A stretch of 64,000 bases of DNA from Thermus thermophilus HB8. GTDB taxonomy: Bacteria; Deinococcota; Deinococci; Deinococcales; Thermaceae. The stretch spans positions 186,001 through 250,000 of the forward strand of contig NC_006462.1 in NCBI RefSeq assembly GCF_000091545.1. The letters are read 5' to 3'. A program made the translations under genes and the position numbers. Under the pieces are notes generated by a model that worked only from the letters and a program-made list of their open reading frames with translations, had not been told where the DNA came from and did no database searches. Shown here one piece after another: positions 41,324 to 49,653 of the stretch. Each line of letters starts with the position of its first letter. Position 1 is the first letter of the stretch.

Positions 41324-42237
41324 TGGCCAATCCTCTACGAGGCTAACGAGGTTTGCAACCATCGCTGTTCACCCTCCTTTCGGCCTTCATCCTATGTTTC
41401 AATCCTCTACGAGGCTGACGAGGTTTGCAACTCCCAAGGGGGGGCTTCACCCCGCGAACAACGCACTCGCCGTTTCAATCCTCTACGAGGCTGACGGGGT
41501 TTGCAACGGGGCTCACCCCCCAACCCCATACCCCCCCGGATGGGTTTCAATCCTCTACGAGGCTGACGGGGTTTGCAACGGAGTCCGGCGATGAGGGCGT
41601 AGAAGCGCCCATTCCTGTTTCAATCCTCTACGAGGCTGACGGGGTTTGCAACGCGGATAGGGCATAGCGATAGGGTGGCCGTAGTGGGGTTTCAATCCTC
41701 TACGAGGCTGACGGGGTTTGCAACGGGTACATCACATGGGCGGACGTGGTGAAGAGGAGGGTTTCAATCCTCTACGAGGCTGACGGGGTTTGCAACCCAA
41801 AAGACCAAAAGGGCGATAAGGATGCTTATCACTCAGTTTCAATCCTCTACGAGGCTGACGGGGTTTGCAACCAGGAGGGCCGCCGGGGAGTAGCTGGGCT
41901 GGGCCCGGTTTCAATCCTCTACGAGGCTGACGGGGTTTGCAACGCTGGTGGACGAGCTGGCTGAGGGGCTTCCCAAGCCGTTTCAATCCTCTACGAGGCT
42001 GACGGGGTTTGCAACGGAGGCCCCCCTGGACTGGAGAGAGGGGTATCGGCTGTTTCAATCCTCTACGAGGCTGACGGGGTTTGCAACGTGGCAGCGGTGC
42101 CAGATTGACAACGTGGACTACAACGTTTCAATCCTCTACGAGGCTGACGGGGTTTGCAACAGGATTAGGTTGTGCTGTTCAGCCTCCCTTTCCACAACCC
42201 AGTTTCAATCCTCTACGAGGCTGACGGGGTTTGCAAC
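41324..42237 (-). CRISPR. CRISPR array 3 (second type I system), 13 repeats
   Basis: Thirteen 36-bp repeats begin at 41324, 41396, 41472, 41544, 41617, 41689, 41761, 41836, 41908, 41980, 42052, 42125 and 42202, with spacers of 36-40 bp. In the transcribed (minus) direction each starts GTTGCAAACCCCGTCAGC and ends TCGTAGAGGATTGAAAC, giving the 5' handle ATTGAAAC. The leader-distal copies differ: 41324 has ...CTCGTTAG... and a corrupted end, and 41396 has an intermediate form. The leader is on the right, next to cas2, so the array is read away from the cas genes. Confidence 0.97.
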
Positions 42238-42480
42238 GGCCCCCTCCAGGAAGCGGCTCCAGGCGGGGGGTCTTGAGGCCATTTTCGCACGCGGGGGGAT
42301 TATGCGTCAACCTGGAAGAGGAGCCGTGGGACTAAAGTGGGACTTTCCTTCTCCAGGACGAGTGCGCACGCGCACGAGGGGAAAGAACAAGTATGCAATT
42401 CAAAAGAGCAGCCTTCTGTACAGCAAAAACCCCCGGTTTGGCACAGGGGGTTTGCATAAGGTGGCCTTCGCGCTCGCTAG
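42238..42480 (-). repeat. CRISPR leader with terminator, left copy of a ~243-bp inverted repeat
   Basis: Identical by eye to the reverse complement of 52865-53107. Read leftward it starts at the cas2 stop codon and has a hairpin AAACCCCC/GGGGGTTT followed by T-rich TTTTTGC (a terminator for the cas genes). Then come AT-rich leader DNA and the first repeat of array 3. Confidence 0.9.
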
Positions 42481-42761
42481 ACGAAGTCGGGGTCCTCGAG
42501 GCGCTTCAACCCCTCGTGGCCGATGCGCCAGGTGCGTCCCACCGCCTCCGGGGGCAAGAAGTACACCGCCAAAACGTCCTCCTCCTTGTTGACCAGGGCT
42601 TCCAGCTTGCCCTTGAGGTGGGCCCACTGCTCCCGGGTCAACCGGGCTTCAAACACGGAGTACTGCCGCCTTTCGCCAAAGCCCTTGAGCAGCTTGGCAA
42701 GCCGCGCCCGCCGACGGTCGTCAGGGGTATCGTAGGCGATGACCAGGTACAGTTCCCTCAT
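42477..42761 (-). CDS. cas2: Cas2 of the second CRISPR system
   Basis: 94 aa from the ATG at 42761. 'MRELYLVIAYDTPDDRRRARLAKLLKGFGERRQYSVFEARLTREQWAHLKGKLEALVNKEEDVLAVYFLP' is the ferredoxin-like Cas2 core with the conserved Asp at the end of strand 1 (D11). Its start overlaps the cas1 stop by 4 nt. The stop codon forms the edge of the duplicated leader segment. Confidence 0.95.
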   Translation of the reverse strand: MRELYLVIAYDTPDDRRRARLAKLLKGFGERRQYSVFEARLTREQWAHLKGKLEALVNKEEDVLAVYFLPPEAVGRTWRIGHEGLKRLEDPDFV

Positions 42762-43735
42762 CGCACCGCAAAAGGCTCGTAGCGGGGAAGCTCCCCTAGG
42801 AGGTGCTTGACCAGGATCCGGGCTTGGGCTAAGAGGATTTCGCGATAGGCCAGGCGCTTTCCCAGAAGGGGGTGCTGTATCCGCTCGTTTAGTCGCCCTT
42901 CCCAAGCCCTTAAGAACTTGGGCCACGCCTCTTTCCGTAGACGGGGGAAACCTTCGCTGTCGTCAAAGTCCTCGAGGGTCACCCGGCGGTTGTTGAGGAG
43001 ACTTAGAACCACCGAGTCCGCAAGGACGCTCCGGAACTCTTCCATCAGGTCCAACGCTAACGAGGGGCGGCCGTAGCGGACCTCGTGGAGGTAGCCCACA
43101 TAAGGGTCAAGCCCGGCCACGAGGAGGGCGCTTTCGCACTCCTTGGCGAGGAGGGTGTAGGCCAGGGAGAGGAGGCTGTTGGCCGGGTCCCGGGGCGGGC
43201 GGCGGCTCCGCTCCCCAAAGGCGAACTCTTCCGGCAAAAGCTCTGCAAAGGCCCGGAAGTAGAGGTCGGCGGCCCGACCCTCCGCGCCCCTTAGCGCTTC
43301 CTCATCTTGGGCGCGCTCGGCCTCTAAGAGGGCTTCCTTGAGCCTTTCCCAGCCCTCGGCCCCGTTGCGCCTTAGGAAGACGAGGCCATTTCGGATCTTC
43401 CCCAAAACGAAGCGCTGGGCCAAGGCGAGCTTCCACGTGGGCTCCAGGTAGGCTTTGAACTGGGCTACCCGAGCAGGAGCGTTCTTGGACGGGGTACGGG
43501 TGAGGCCCGCGTAGTAAGTCCCGGTGGGGGAGAGGTAGTGAATACCGACACCCTCTTGGGCGCAGTGCTTGAGGAGGGCTGGGGTTACCACCGCGTTGCC
43601 CAGGATCACGATCTCCTCCACCGCGATGAGGGGTTTTTGCAGGAGCACCTCCCGCCCAGCCCGGCGGGACACCTTGAGGGTTCCCCCCTCCTTGGAAAGG
43701 TAGGCTTCGTTTTCCAGGACGTAGACTACGCCCAC
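42758..43735 (-). CDS. cas1: Cas1 of the second CRISPR system
   Basis: About 325 aa. The GTG at 43735 (product MGVVYVLENEAYL) overlaps the end of cas4 and gives the usual Cas1 N-terminus; a longer reading has no support. Catalytic region: Glu in 'LRGAEGRAADLYFRAF' (about 160), His in 'VGYLHEVRYGRPSLALDLMEEFRSVLAD' (about 228) and the acidic residues that follow. It is a different lineage from the I-E Cas1 at 13442, resembling Cas1 of type I-A/B/D and III loci, and is linked with Cas4. Confidence 0.95.
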   Translation of the reverse strand: MGVVYVLENEAYLSKEGGTLKVSRRAGREVLLQKPLIAVEEIVILGNAVVTPALLKHCAQEGVGIHYLSPTGTYYAGLTRTPSKNAPARVAQFKAYLEPTWKLALAQRFVLGKIRNGLVFLRRNGAEGWERLKEALLEAERAQDEEALRGAEGRAADLYFRAFAELLPEEFAFGERSRRPPRDPANSLLSLAYTLLAKECESALLVAGLDPYVGYLHEVRYGRPSLALDLMEEFRSVLADSVVLSLLNNRRVTLEDFDDSEGFPRLRKEAWPKFLRAWEGRLNERIQHPLLGKRLAYREILLAQARILVKHLLGELPRYEPFAVR

Positions 43736-44310
43736 CCCGCCACCCCCTTCCGCCACAGCTCGGGCTGGCAGGCGCCCCGTACGCTACACCCCTCGCACTT
43801 GGAGGGGGGAACCTCTACCCTTGGGGGGCGAGGGCTTTGGAGAAGGGCCCGCATTCGGACTACAGCCGCCTCCACGGCGCGAAAGAGCTCTGGGGTGAAA
43901 ACCACTTCCCGGCGGGTGTGGCTTTTGTGGTAGTAAACGAATCCCCTCCGGGCCTTGATCCCTCTGGATTCCCGGAGACAAAGGGCCTGAGCGGCAAGCT
44001 GCACGGCATCGGAGAGGTAGGCCTCTTCCTTGGCCCGGCCCAGCTTGTACTCCACGGGGCAGGCCTCCCCCCGCCGCCACTCCAGCCGATCCACCACTCC
44101 AAGAAGCCCAAGCCGGTCCGACCACACCCAAAGCCCGCTCTCCTCCCCCGGCTCGGTGTAGGCCCTTTCGTGGAGGTAGTGGCCCTCAATCAGGTGGTGG
44201 TTGGCGTGCGCTTCCCCCAGGACGTACTCCAGATAGAAGCGCCGGGGGCAGTAGACCACCGTGTTCACCTTGGAGAGGGGCAGGTATTCCACGGCTCCCC
44301 CATGGCCCAT
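43726..44310 (-). CDS. cas4: Cas4 nuclease of the second CRISPR system
   Basis: 194 aa from ATG 44310, although a GTG at 44292 with a better upstream GGGGGAG is also possible. The Fe-S cluster cysteines are present: C21 in 'VVYCPRRFYLEY' and three in 'SKCEGCSVRGAC' (about 172-182). RecB-like nuclease residues: 'GLLGVVDRLEW' (Asp), 'ACPVEYKLGRAKE' (Glu, Lys) and 'QLAAQALCLRE'. Cas4 trims prespacers to select those with a correct PAM. First gene of a leftward cas4-cas1-cas2 set divergent from the interference genes. Confidence 0.93.
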   Translation of the reverse strand: MGHGGAVEYLPLSKVNTVVYCPRRFYLEYVLGEAHANHHLIEGHYLHERAYTEPGEESGLWVWSDRLGLLGVVDRLEWRRGEACPVEYKLGRAKEEAYLSDAVQLAAQALCLRESRGIKARRGFVYYHKSHTRREVVFTPELFRAVEAAVVRMRALLQSPRPPRVEVPPSKCEGCSVRGACQPELWRKGVAGWA

Positions 44311-44410
44311 GCCCTAGACCTACCTCGGGGGCGTCGCGCCCTTGGGTGACACGTGTCTGTCACCGAGGGAAGTGGCCGAAAGGTTCTCGGTTGAGCCCTG
44401 GAGGTGAGCC

Positions 44411-44575
44411 GTGGGCCTGCGGTGGGCTTTGACCCTTCTTGTCCTGGGACTGGCCGCCTGCAACGGTGGTGGGTACAACGCCAGCGGCACCTGGGAAGGT
44501 GTGGCCACGAACCGGAGCTATCCCTTTCCCTCTCTCGGACCCGCCTTCAAAGCTCGGGCTTTTCCCATGGGATAG
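44411..44575 (+). pseudogene. Lipoprotein remnant (54 codons)
   Basis: GTG 44411 gives 'MGLRWALTLLVLGLAAC' with a clean lipobox (LAAC), then 'NGGGYNASGTWEGVATNRSYPFPSLGPAFKARAFPMG' and a stop. It looks like the secreted start of a lipoprotein whose remainder is missing. It lies between the two divergent cas transcripts. Confidence 0.5.
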
Positions 44576-44675
44576 GGGCTCCTGGCCCAAAAGACGGCGG
44601 CGCTTCTGGAGGAAGGGCGGTAAGCCGGGTGGCCTTTGGGGGGAGGAGGGGTTTGTGGTAGAATGGGCCCAATCT

Positions 44676-45659
44676 ATGGAAAGCCGCCTGCCGGACTTCC
44701 TTCGCCTTCTTAGGGAAAGCCCCAAAGGGCTTCCCGTGCGGGAGATCGCCGCCCGGCTCGGAGTGAGGCGGCAGAGCGTTTACCGCCTGAGGGACAAGGC
44801 GCAAAGCCTCGGGGTCTGGGTGGAAACCCACGGAGAAAACCCGGAGGTCCCCCCTGGGTGGATGCGCCTCGAGGCGCCCTTAGAAGTGACCGTCCGCCTC
44901 ACCCTCGAGGAGGCCGAGGCCCTAAGGGCTGCCGTGGAGCGGATGGAACCCTTGACCCCCTTGGCCAAAAGGGCCTTGGAACGCTTGGCCCTCCGCACCC
45001 TTGCCGCGCCCGGGAAGGACCGGCAGGACCCCGTGGTCTACACCCCCCTGGCGGACGAGTACCCCCCGGGGCTTTTTGAGCGGGCGGTGCGGGCCATCCG
45101 GGAGCGGCGAACCTGCCAGGTCACCTACAAGAACGCCAAAGGGGAGGTCAAGACCTACCGCTTTGACCCCTACGCCCTCATTGCCCGCGACCCGCACCTC
45201 TACCTGGTGGGGGCCAACCACAACTCCCGGCGGGCGGGGCACGACCCCGTGAAGGACCTTAGGCTGGACCAGATCCTGGACCTTCGGCTTACTCGCGAGC
45301 GTTTTAGGAAGCCCCGCTTTGACGTGCGGGCCTACGCGCAACGCCGCTTCCGGGCCTTCGCCGGGGAGGGGGCTCCCGTGCGGGTCCGGGTGCGCTTTAG
45401 CCCTGAGAAGGCGGGCTTCATCCGCCGGACCCGCCGCCACCCCACCCAGGTGGTGGAGGACCTCCCCGACGGGAGCGTGGTCTGGCAGGTGGAGGTGCCC
45501 CTCTCTGAGGACCTGGTGCACTTCATCGTGGGCTACGGCCCCCACGCCACCGTGCTGGAGCCCGAGGAGCTGAGGCGGCGGGTGGTGGCCTGGGCCAAGG
45601 GGGCGGTGGCGGCAAACGAGGGGGTTTTGTCACCGGAAGGGGTGACGGGACTGGATTAA
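44676..45659 (+). CDS. HTH-WYL regulator heading the second cas operon
   Basis: 327 aa from ATG 44676; a -10-like TAGAAT lies about 7 bp upstream of the ATG, so the transcript may be leaderless. N-terminal HTH ('LPVREIAARLGVRRQSVYRLRDKAQSLGVWVE', residues 19-50), WYL domain (about 130-210, 'TCQVTYKNAKGEVKTYRFDPYALIARDPHLYLVGANHNSRR') and a WCX-like C-terminus (about 225-315). Seventeen bases upstream of the large subunit gene, so co-transcribed. Its domain layout mirrors the WYL gene in front of cas3 at 5138, but the sequences differ substantially. Confidence 0.83.
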   Translation: MESRLPDFLRLLRESPKGLPVREIAARLGVRRQSVYRLRDKAQSLGVWVETHGENPEVPPGWMRLEAPLEVTVRLTLEEAEALRAAVERMEPLTPLAKRALERLALRTLAAPGKDRQDPVVYTPLADEYPPGLFERAVRAIRERRTCQVTYKNAKGEVKTYRFDPYALIARDPHLYLVGANHNSRRAGHDPVKDLRLDQILDLRLTRERFRKPRFDVRAYAQRRFRAFAGEGAPVRVRVRFSPEKAGFIRRTRRHPTQVVEDLPDGSVVWQVEVPLSEDLVHFIVGYGPHATVLEPEELRRRVVAWAKGAVAANEGVLSPEGVTGLD

Positions 45660-45676
45660 CCTGCCCTGAGGTTAGG

Positions 45677-47977
45677 ATGGAGCGGGTGATGGTACAAGCT
45701 TCTACCGTGGCTAGGGCCAAGCGGCTCGTGGCCGACGTGCGTTTCGGCGAGGCTCCTAGGGAAGCCCTCTTGGCCTATAAAGAAGCGCTTGACGAGCCGG
45801 AGTTTGCGGCCTTCCTGGAACGGATAGATCCCCGGATCGTACGCTACCTGCGCGTGGCGCCTGGGGGTTCGCAGGCCCTCTCTGATCCCAAGGGCAAGGA
45901 CCTGCTCCTGTACCTCCATCCCTTGCCCGGTGAGCGCCAGATGCGGGCTGCCTACGAGGTGGCGATTGAGGGCTTCCTGGAGCACCTCGAGGCCAAAGGC
46001 TACCCCGTGGTGGAGCGAGGTGCAGGCTGGGTGAAGGCGTACGTGAGCCCCAAGGCCCCGTCCTTGGACCTCGAGGGGGCCTGGAAGGCCTACATAGAGG
46101 AAGCCTTTAGCCTGGAGGGGCTTTCGGCTAGGCTTCTTCCCCTTCTGAACTCCGTGCGGCTAGCCGGGCGGGGCATCAGCGCCCCCAAGGTGCCCGTGCC
46201 CACCCTGGGAGCCCGGGACTTCCTCGCCGCCTGGTACCTCGCCAACCTGCTTTCCGTCAAAGAGCGTCTAGCCTGGCGGGATCAGGAAATACGCCGCCTA
46301 GAGGAGGAGGCTTCCCGCCTTCCTGAAGGTTCGGAGAAGTCCAGGAAGCTCCGGGAGCTGGAAAAGCGGCGGCAGGACCAAGAGAAGGAGCTTAAGAAAT
46401 ACGGGGGGGAGCTTCGGAAGAAGTGGGAAGAAATCGTCCGGGAGGAAGAGAAAAGGGCCGAAAAGCGGCGCAAGCTGGAAGAGCGGCTGCAAAGGGCCAA
46501 ACCCAAGGATAGGCCCCGCTTAGAGAACGAGCTTTTGGCCCTCGAGCCTCCCCTCGCCGAGTGGGCTCTAGAGGGTCTGGAAAAAGCCAAAGACGACCCC
46601 GGACGGCTTTGGACGTGGCTGGACCCGGAAAGCCCCGAGGCTCCCGGGGCGATCCAGAGGCTTAAGCCGTATCTGGGGCGCTTCGGCCCTTTGGCCAAAG
46701 GGCAGCTCAACACCGCTGTGGGCAACAAGTTTACCAAGATCCTCGAGGAGCTCCTCCGCCTCCTCAGCCTTTCGTCCCCCGATGTGGAGGTGCCGCCTCT
46801 GGTTTCCGAAACCCCCTTTGCCTTGGACCTAAGGGATCCGGGGGATAAAGCCGATGTCTGTTACGGGTGCGGGCGCCCCCTGGGCAAGGACAAGCTCAAG
46901 GCCAGCAAGCTGGTGTTCGCCAGCCCAAGCCAGCGCCTGCAAAGCGGAAATGGTCAGGAAGAGCCCTGGGTCTGCCCTTCCTGCGCCGCCCTTGCCCTCC
47001 TTTCCCCCATCAAACCCGGGGAGGGGAGCGTCTTGGTGCAGGTAGGAAGCTATGGGGCTCCCGAGGCGGCCAAGCACTTCGCCCGCCTCCTGGTTACGGG
47101 AACCCTGCACGTGGCAGCCGGGCGCTACCTGCTCCTAAATAGCCCACAGGTAGGGGGGAAGCCCTTGGCCCAAGCTTTGGGCCGCGTGGTCTACGCCCTC
47201 CAGGCCTTGGGGCAAGAGGTAAACCCCAAGGTCCTGGAGCGCTTTCCCTTCTACCTGGTGGAGGGCGCGCAAGAAATCCCCCTTCCCCCTAGAGCGCTCT
47301 GGCTTTCCCACGTCCTGCAAAGGGCCTTTGCCTCCCGGCCGGATGAGGGCGGCGAGGTCAACCGCCCCTTGGGGGAGGCCTTGCGCTATGCCCTGGGCGA
47401 CCTTCCCTGGCATGCCCTGTACACCTTGGCGCGGCGCTATGGCCGGGTGGCCGATCGGTTTTCGCTGGAGGATGGCCTGATGCGGTATGCGAGCCTTTTG
47501 GAAAAGGAGGTGGGCATGAAGGAAAACACGGACCTTTCCCAACGTTTCCGGGACGTGGCCGGCCTCACCGGGCTTCTCAGCGCCTGGGTGGGGTACGTGG
47601 AGGGCCAGGTGGGCCGGAACTCCCAGGAAGCCAAACGGGCGGTGGTGAAGCTTCTGGATAACCTGGAGCGCCCTGGGGACTTCCTGTACGTGGCCGCCTA
47701 CCACCTGGACAGCACCCAGGCCCGGCTTTACGAGGCGGGCGGGGCTTTCTTCTACCAGGAGGCCAAGCGGCTCCTCCAGGAGGCGGGGGCCAGGGCGCAG
47801 GAGGCGGAGGAAGGCTCGGGCCGCTTCCTGACCGTCTCCCAGGACGACCTTCACCGGGTTTACGCGCACCTGGCGGCGCGCTATCCGGGCAAGGCCTGGG
47901 AAGGGTTTATCTACGAGGTGCGTCTAAGTCTGGCCTCGAGGTTCCCCCAGTACATCCGGATGGAGAAGGAGGGTTAG
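45677..47977 (+). CDS. CRISPR large subunit, Cas8/Cas10d-like (zinc finger, coiled coil)
   Basis: 766 aa. I can place it only by context and architecture. Residues about 190-300 form a long charged coiled coil ('RRLEEEASRLPEGSEKSRKLRELEKRRQDQEKELKKYGGELRKKWEEIVREEEKRAEKRRKLEERL'). A four-cysteine zinc site follows: C395/C398 ('VCYGCGRPL') and C433/C436 ('VCPSCAALALLSPI'). The C-terminal 200 residues are helical, like a small-subunit-type bundle. It lacks any H-D pair of an HD nuclease and any GGDD palm motif I can see. The position first before cas7-cas5 and the Cys4 domain fit Cas8b or Csc3/Cas10d large subunits that read the PAM and join Cas3. Confidence 0.7.
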   Translation: MERVMVQASTVARAKRLVADVRFGEAPREALLAYKEALDEPEFAAFLERIDPRIVRYLRVAPGGSQALSDPKGKDLLLYLHPLPGERQMRAAYEVAIEGFLEHLEAKGYPVVERGAGWVKAYVSPKAPSLDLEGAWKAYIEEAFSLEGLSARLLPLLNSVRLAGRGISAPKVPVPTLGARDFLAAWYLANLLSVKERLAWRDQEIRRLEEEASRLPEGSEKSRKLRELEKRRQDQEKELKKYGGELRKKWEEIVREEEKRAEKRRKLEERLQRAKPKDRPRLENELLALEPPLAEWALEGLEKAKDDPGRLWTWLDPESPEAPGAIQRLKPYLGRFGPLAKGQLNTAVGNKFTKILEELLRLLSLSSPDVEVPPLVSETPFALDLRDPGDKADVCYGCGRPLGKDKLKASKLVFASPSQRLQSGNGQEEPWVCPSCAALALLSPIKPGEGSVLVQVGSYGAPEAAKHFARLLVTGTLHVAAGRYLLLNSPQVGGKPLAQALGRVVYALQALGQEVNPKVLERFPFYLVEGAQEIPLPPRALWLSHVLQRAFASRPDEGGEVNRPLGEALRYALGDLPWHALYTLARRYGRVADRFSLEDGLMRYASLLEKEVGMKENTDLSQRFRDVAGLTGLLSAWVGYVEGQVGRNSQEAKRAVVKLLDNLERPGDFLYVAAYHLDSTQARLYEAGGAFFYQEAKRLLQEAGARAQEAEEGSGRFLTVSQDDLHRVYAHLAARYPGKAWEGFIYEVRLSLASRFPQYIRMEKEG

Positions 47978-47978
47978 G

Positions 47979-48860
47979 ATGGCGAGCGGACTCACCCCCA
48001 AAGGCGAGGCCCTGTACCACTGGGACATCTACGCCCTGCTCTACGCCCCCCAGGAGGTCTACTTTGGCCACGAGACCCAGGTGAACGTGAACCTCATTGA
48101 GACCGTAAGCCTCCCCGACGGGAGCGAGCGGGTTTACCTTTCCCCCACCAAGCGCCGCGGGGTGGAGCGGCGGGCCCTCCTTTACGCTCCCGTGGAGCGG
48201 AATGGGCAGCACCTTTACCTCACCGACCTCCTGAACTGCGGCATCCCCAACACCTGTGGCCGGGAGAACTGCCCCGTCTGCCGGGTCTACGGGGCCTTGG
48301 TCACGGAGCGGCGGGGGAATACCGAACGCACCACTTTCATCGGCCGGCTCACCCACGGAGGTGGCGTGTCCATACCCGCTTGGCAGCCCCTGGAAAAGCA
48401 GCGGGCCATGCACCCTTCCGACCTTAGGCGGGAGTCGGGCGAAGAGCCCCAGCCCTTCAGGCGGCAGTACGGGGCTCCGGGCCTCCTCTTCCCCGTGTAC
48501 AACCACGTCCTTGCCGCGAGCGAAAGGGAGTTCCGGGCGGTGGCCTACGCCTTCCTGGCAAGCCTTCCTCGGCTCGGGGCGGGAAACCCCAAAGGGCTGG
48601 ACCTCTACGAGGACGAGACCTTCGGCCCCTACCTGGTCCTGGACCGCTACAAGGCCCCTTTGGGGCGGCGGGTGGTCCTCCCGCCCACCCTTAAGGACCC
48701 CGGGGAGGCCCTGGCGGAGTTCCGGCGCAGGGCGGAGGATGCCCCCGAAGGAGAAGCGCTTTTCCAGCGCCACCGGGGGAGGGCGGCCTTGGAGGCGCTT
48801 CGGAGGTTGGCCAAGGCTTTTGTGGAGGAGGACCTTCCGGCTCTGGCTTCCGCTTCCTAA
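47979..48860 (+). CDS. cas7: CRISPR backbone protein Cas7 (Csc2-like)
   Basis: 293 aa; the ATG comes one base after the large-subunit stop. RAMP-type protein with a Cys-rich finger 'LTDLLNCGIPNTCGRENCPVCRVYGALVTERRGNTERTTFIGRLTHGGGVS' (residues about 85-130) that resembles the 'C..C..YG' insertion of type I-D Csc2 proteins. N-terminal 'YHWDIYALLYAPQEVYFGHETQVNVNLIETVSLPDGSERVYLSPTKRRGVERRALLY' also fits. It would line the crRNA. Immediately followed by cas5. Confidence 0.75.
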   Translation: MASGLTPKGEALYHWDIYALLYAPQEVYFGHETQVNVNLIETVSLPDGSERVYLSPTKRRGVERRALLYAPVERNGQHLYLTDLLNCGIPNTCGRENCPVCRVYGALVTERRGNTERTTFIGRLTHGGGVSIPAWQPLEKQRAMHPSDLRRESGEEPQPFRRQYGAPGLLFPVYNHVLAASEREFRAVAYAFLASLPRLGAGNPKGLDLYEDETFGPYLVLDRYKAPLGRRVVLPPTLKDPGEALAEFRRRAEDAPEGEALFQRHRGRAALEALRRLAKAFVEEDLPALASAS

Positions 48861-48861
48861 C

Positions 48862-49653
48862 ATGCACGCCATCGCCCTCAGGATCCGGCCCACCTCGGCC
48901 CTCACCTTCCGGGTGCTTCCCGGCTCCATCCTGGACATCGCCACCTACCCCTTCGTCCCGCCCACCACCCTTTCGGGATGGCTAAGGCGGCTCTTCTGGG
49001 CCCAGGAGGGCCTCCTTCCCCCGGATCAGAGGGAGGGGAACACCCCCCGCTTCTACGTCCTCCCCCGGCGATACCTTCCCCTTGGGGCGTACCCCGTGGG
49101 GGAGTGGAGGGTCCACCGCACCCATCGGCATGGGCCAAGGGCCTTCACCCACAGCGAGTTTTCCCGCCTGCGCCGGGAAGGCAAGCCCCCCAAGGGAGGG
49201 GACCTTCAGCTGCATACTTGGGAGTACCTCCTGGCCGAGGAGTTTTTGGGGGCGGTTTTGGCGGAGAAGGAGGAGGACCTCCGGCGCCTCCAGGGTCTTG
49301 TGGGCTACGGGGCCAAGCTGGGCAAGGAGGGCTTCGCCTACCTCGAGGCCGTGGGCGAACCCCTGGAGGTCCGCCTCGAGGAAGGGGATGCGCCCTTCAC
49401 CCCCGTTCGTGCGGAAGCCTGGGGCGGGGCCATCCAGGGGGCTTACCCCCTCTACCGCTTCCGCTTTGGGGAGGCTGAAGACCCGGACCCCGCAAGCCCC
49501 GACCCCAGTCCGGTCATAGGGTACGAGGGGGCCTACTTTGTTCTCCCCCGTGGGCGGGGCCTGGCCAAAGGTTTTTCCTTGGAAGGGCGGTTTTTCGCTT
49601 GGGATCTGGTGGAGTTCCTATGGGCGAGGGCATCGGGAGGGTCTTCTTCCTAA
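48862..49653 (+). CDS. cas5: CRISPR protein Cas5 (Csc1-like)
   Basis: 263 aa; ATG one base after the cas7 stop. N-terminal RAMP strand and helix 'HAIALRIRPTSALTFRVLPGSILDIATYPFVPPTTLSGWLRRLFWAQ' are typical of Cas5 ('...PFxPPTTLxGWLRR'). A second beta domain includes 'YPLYRFRFGEAEDP' and 'VIGYEGAYFVLPRG'. Cas5 binds the 5' handle of the crRNA. The end overlaps the cas3 start by 34 nt. Identification as Csc1-like rests on gene order more than on sequence. Confidence 0.72.
   Translation: MHAIALRIRPTSALTFRVLPGSILDIATYPFVPPTTLSGWLRRLFWAQEGLLPPDQREGNTPRFYVLPRRYLPLGAYPVGEWRVHRTHRHGPRAFTHSEFSRLRREGKPPKGGDLQLHTWEYLLAEEFLGAVLAEKEEDLRRLQGLVGYGAKLGKEGFAYLEAVGEPLEVRLEEGDAPFTPVRAEAWGGAIQGAYPLYRFRFGEAEDPDPASPDPSPVIGYEGAYFVLPRGRGLAKGFSLEGRFFAWDLVEFLWARASGGSSS

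Noticed and set aside
41174..41667. Open frames across CRISPR array 3
   Set aside because: Periodic SILYEADGVCN/FQSSTRLTGFAT peptides come from the 36-bp repeat.
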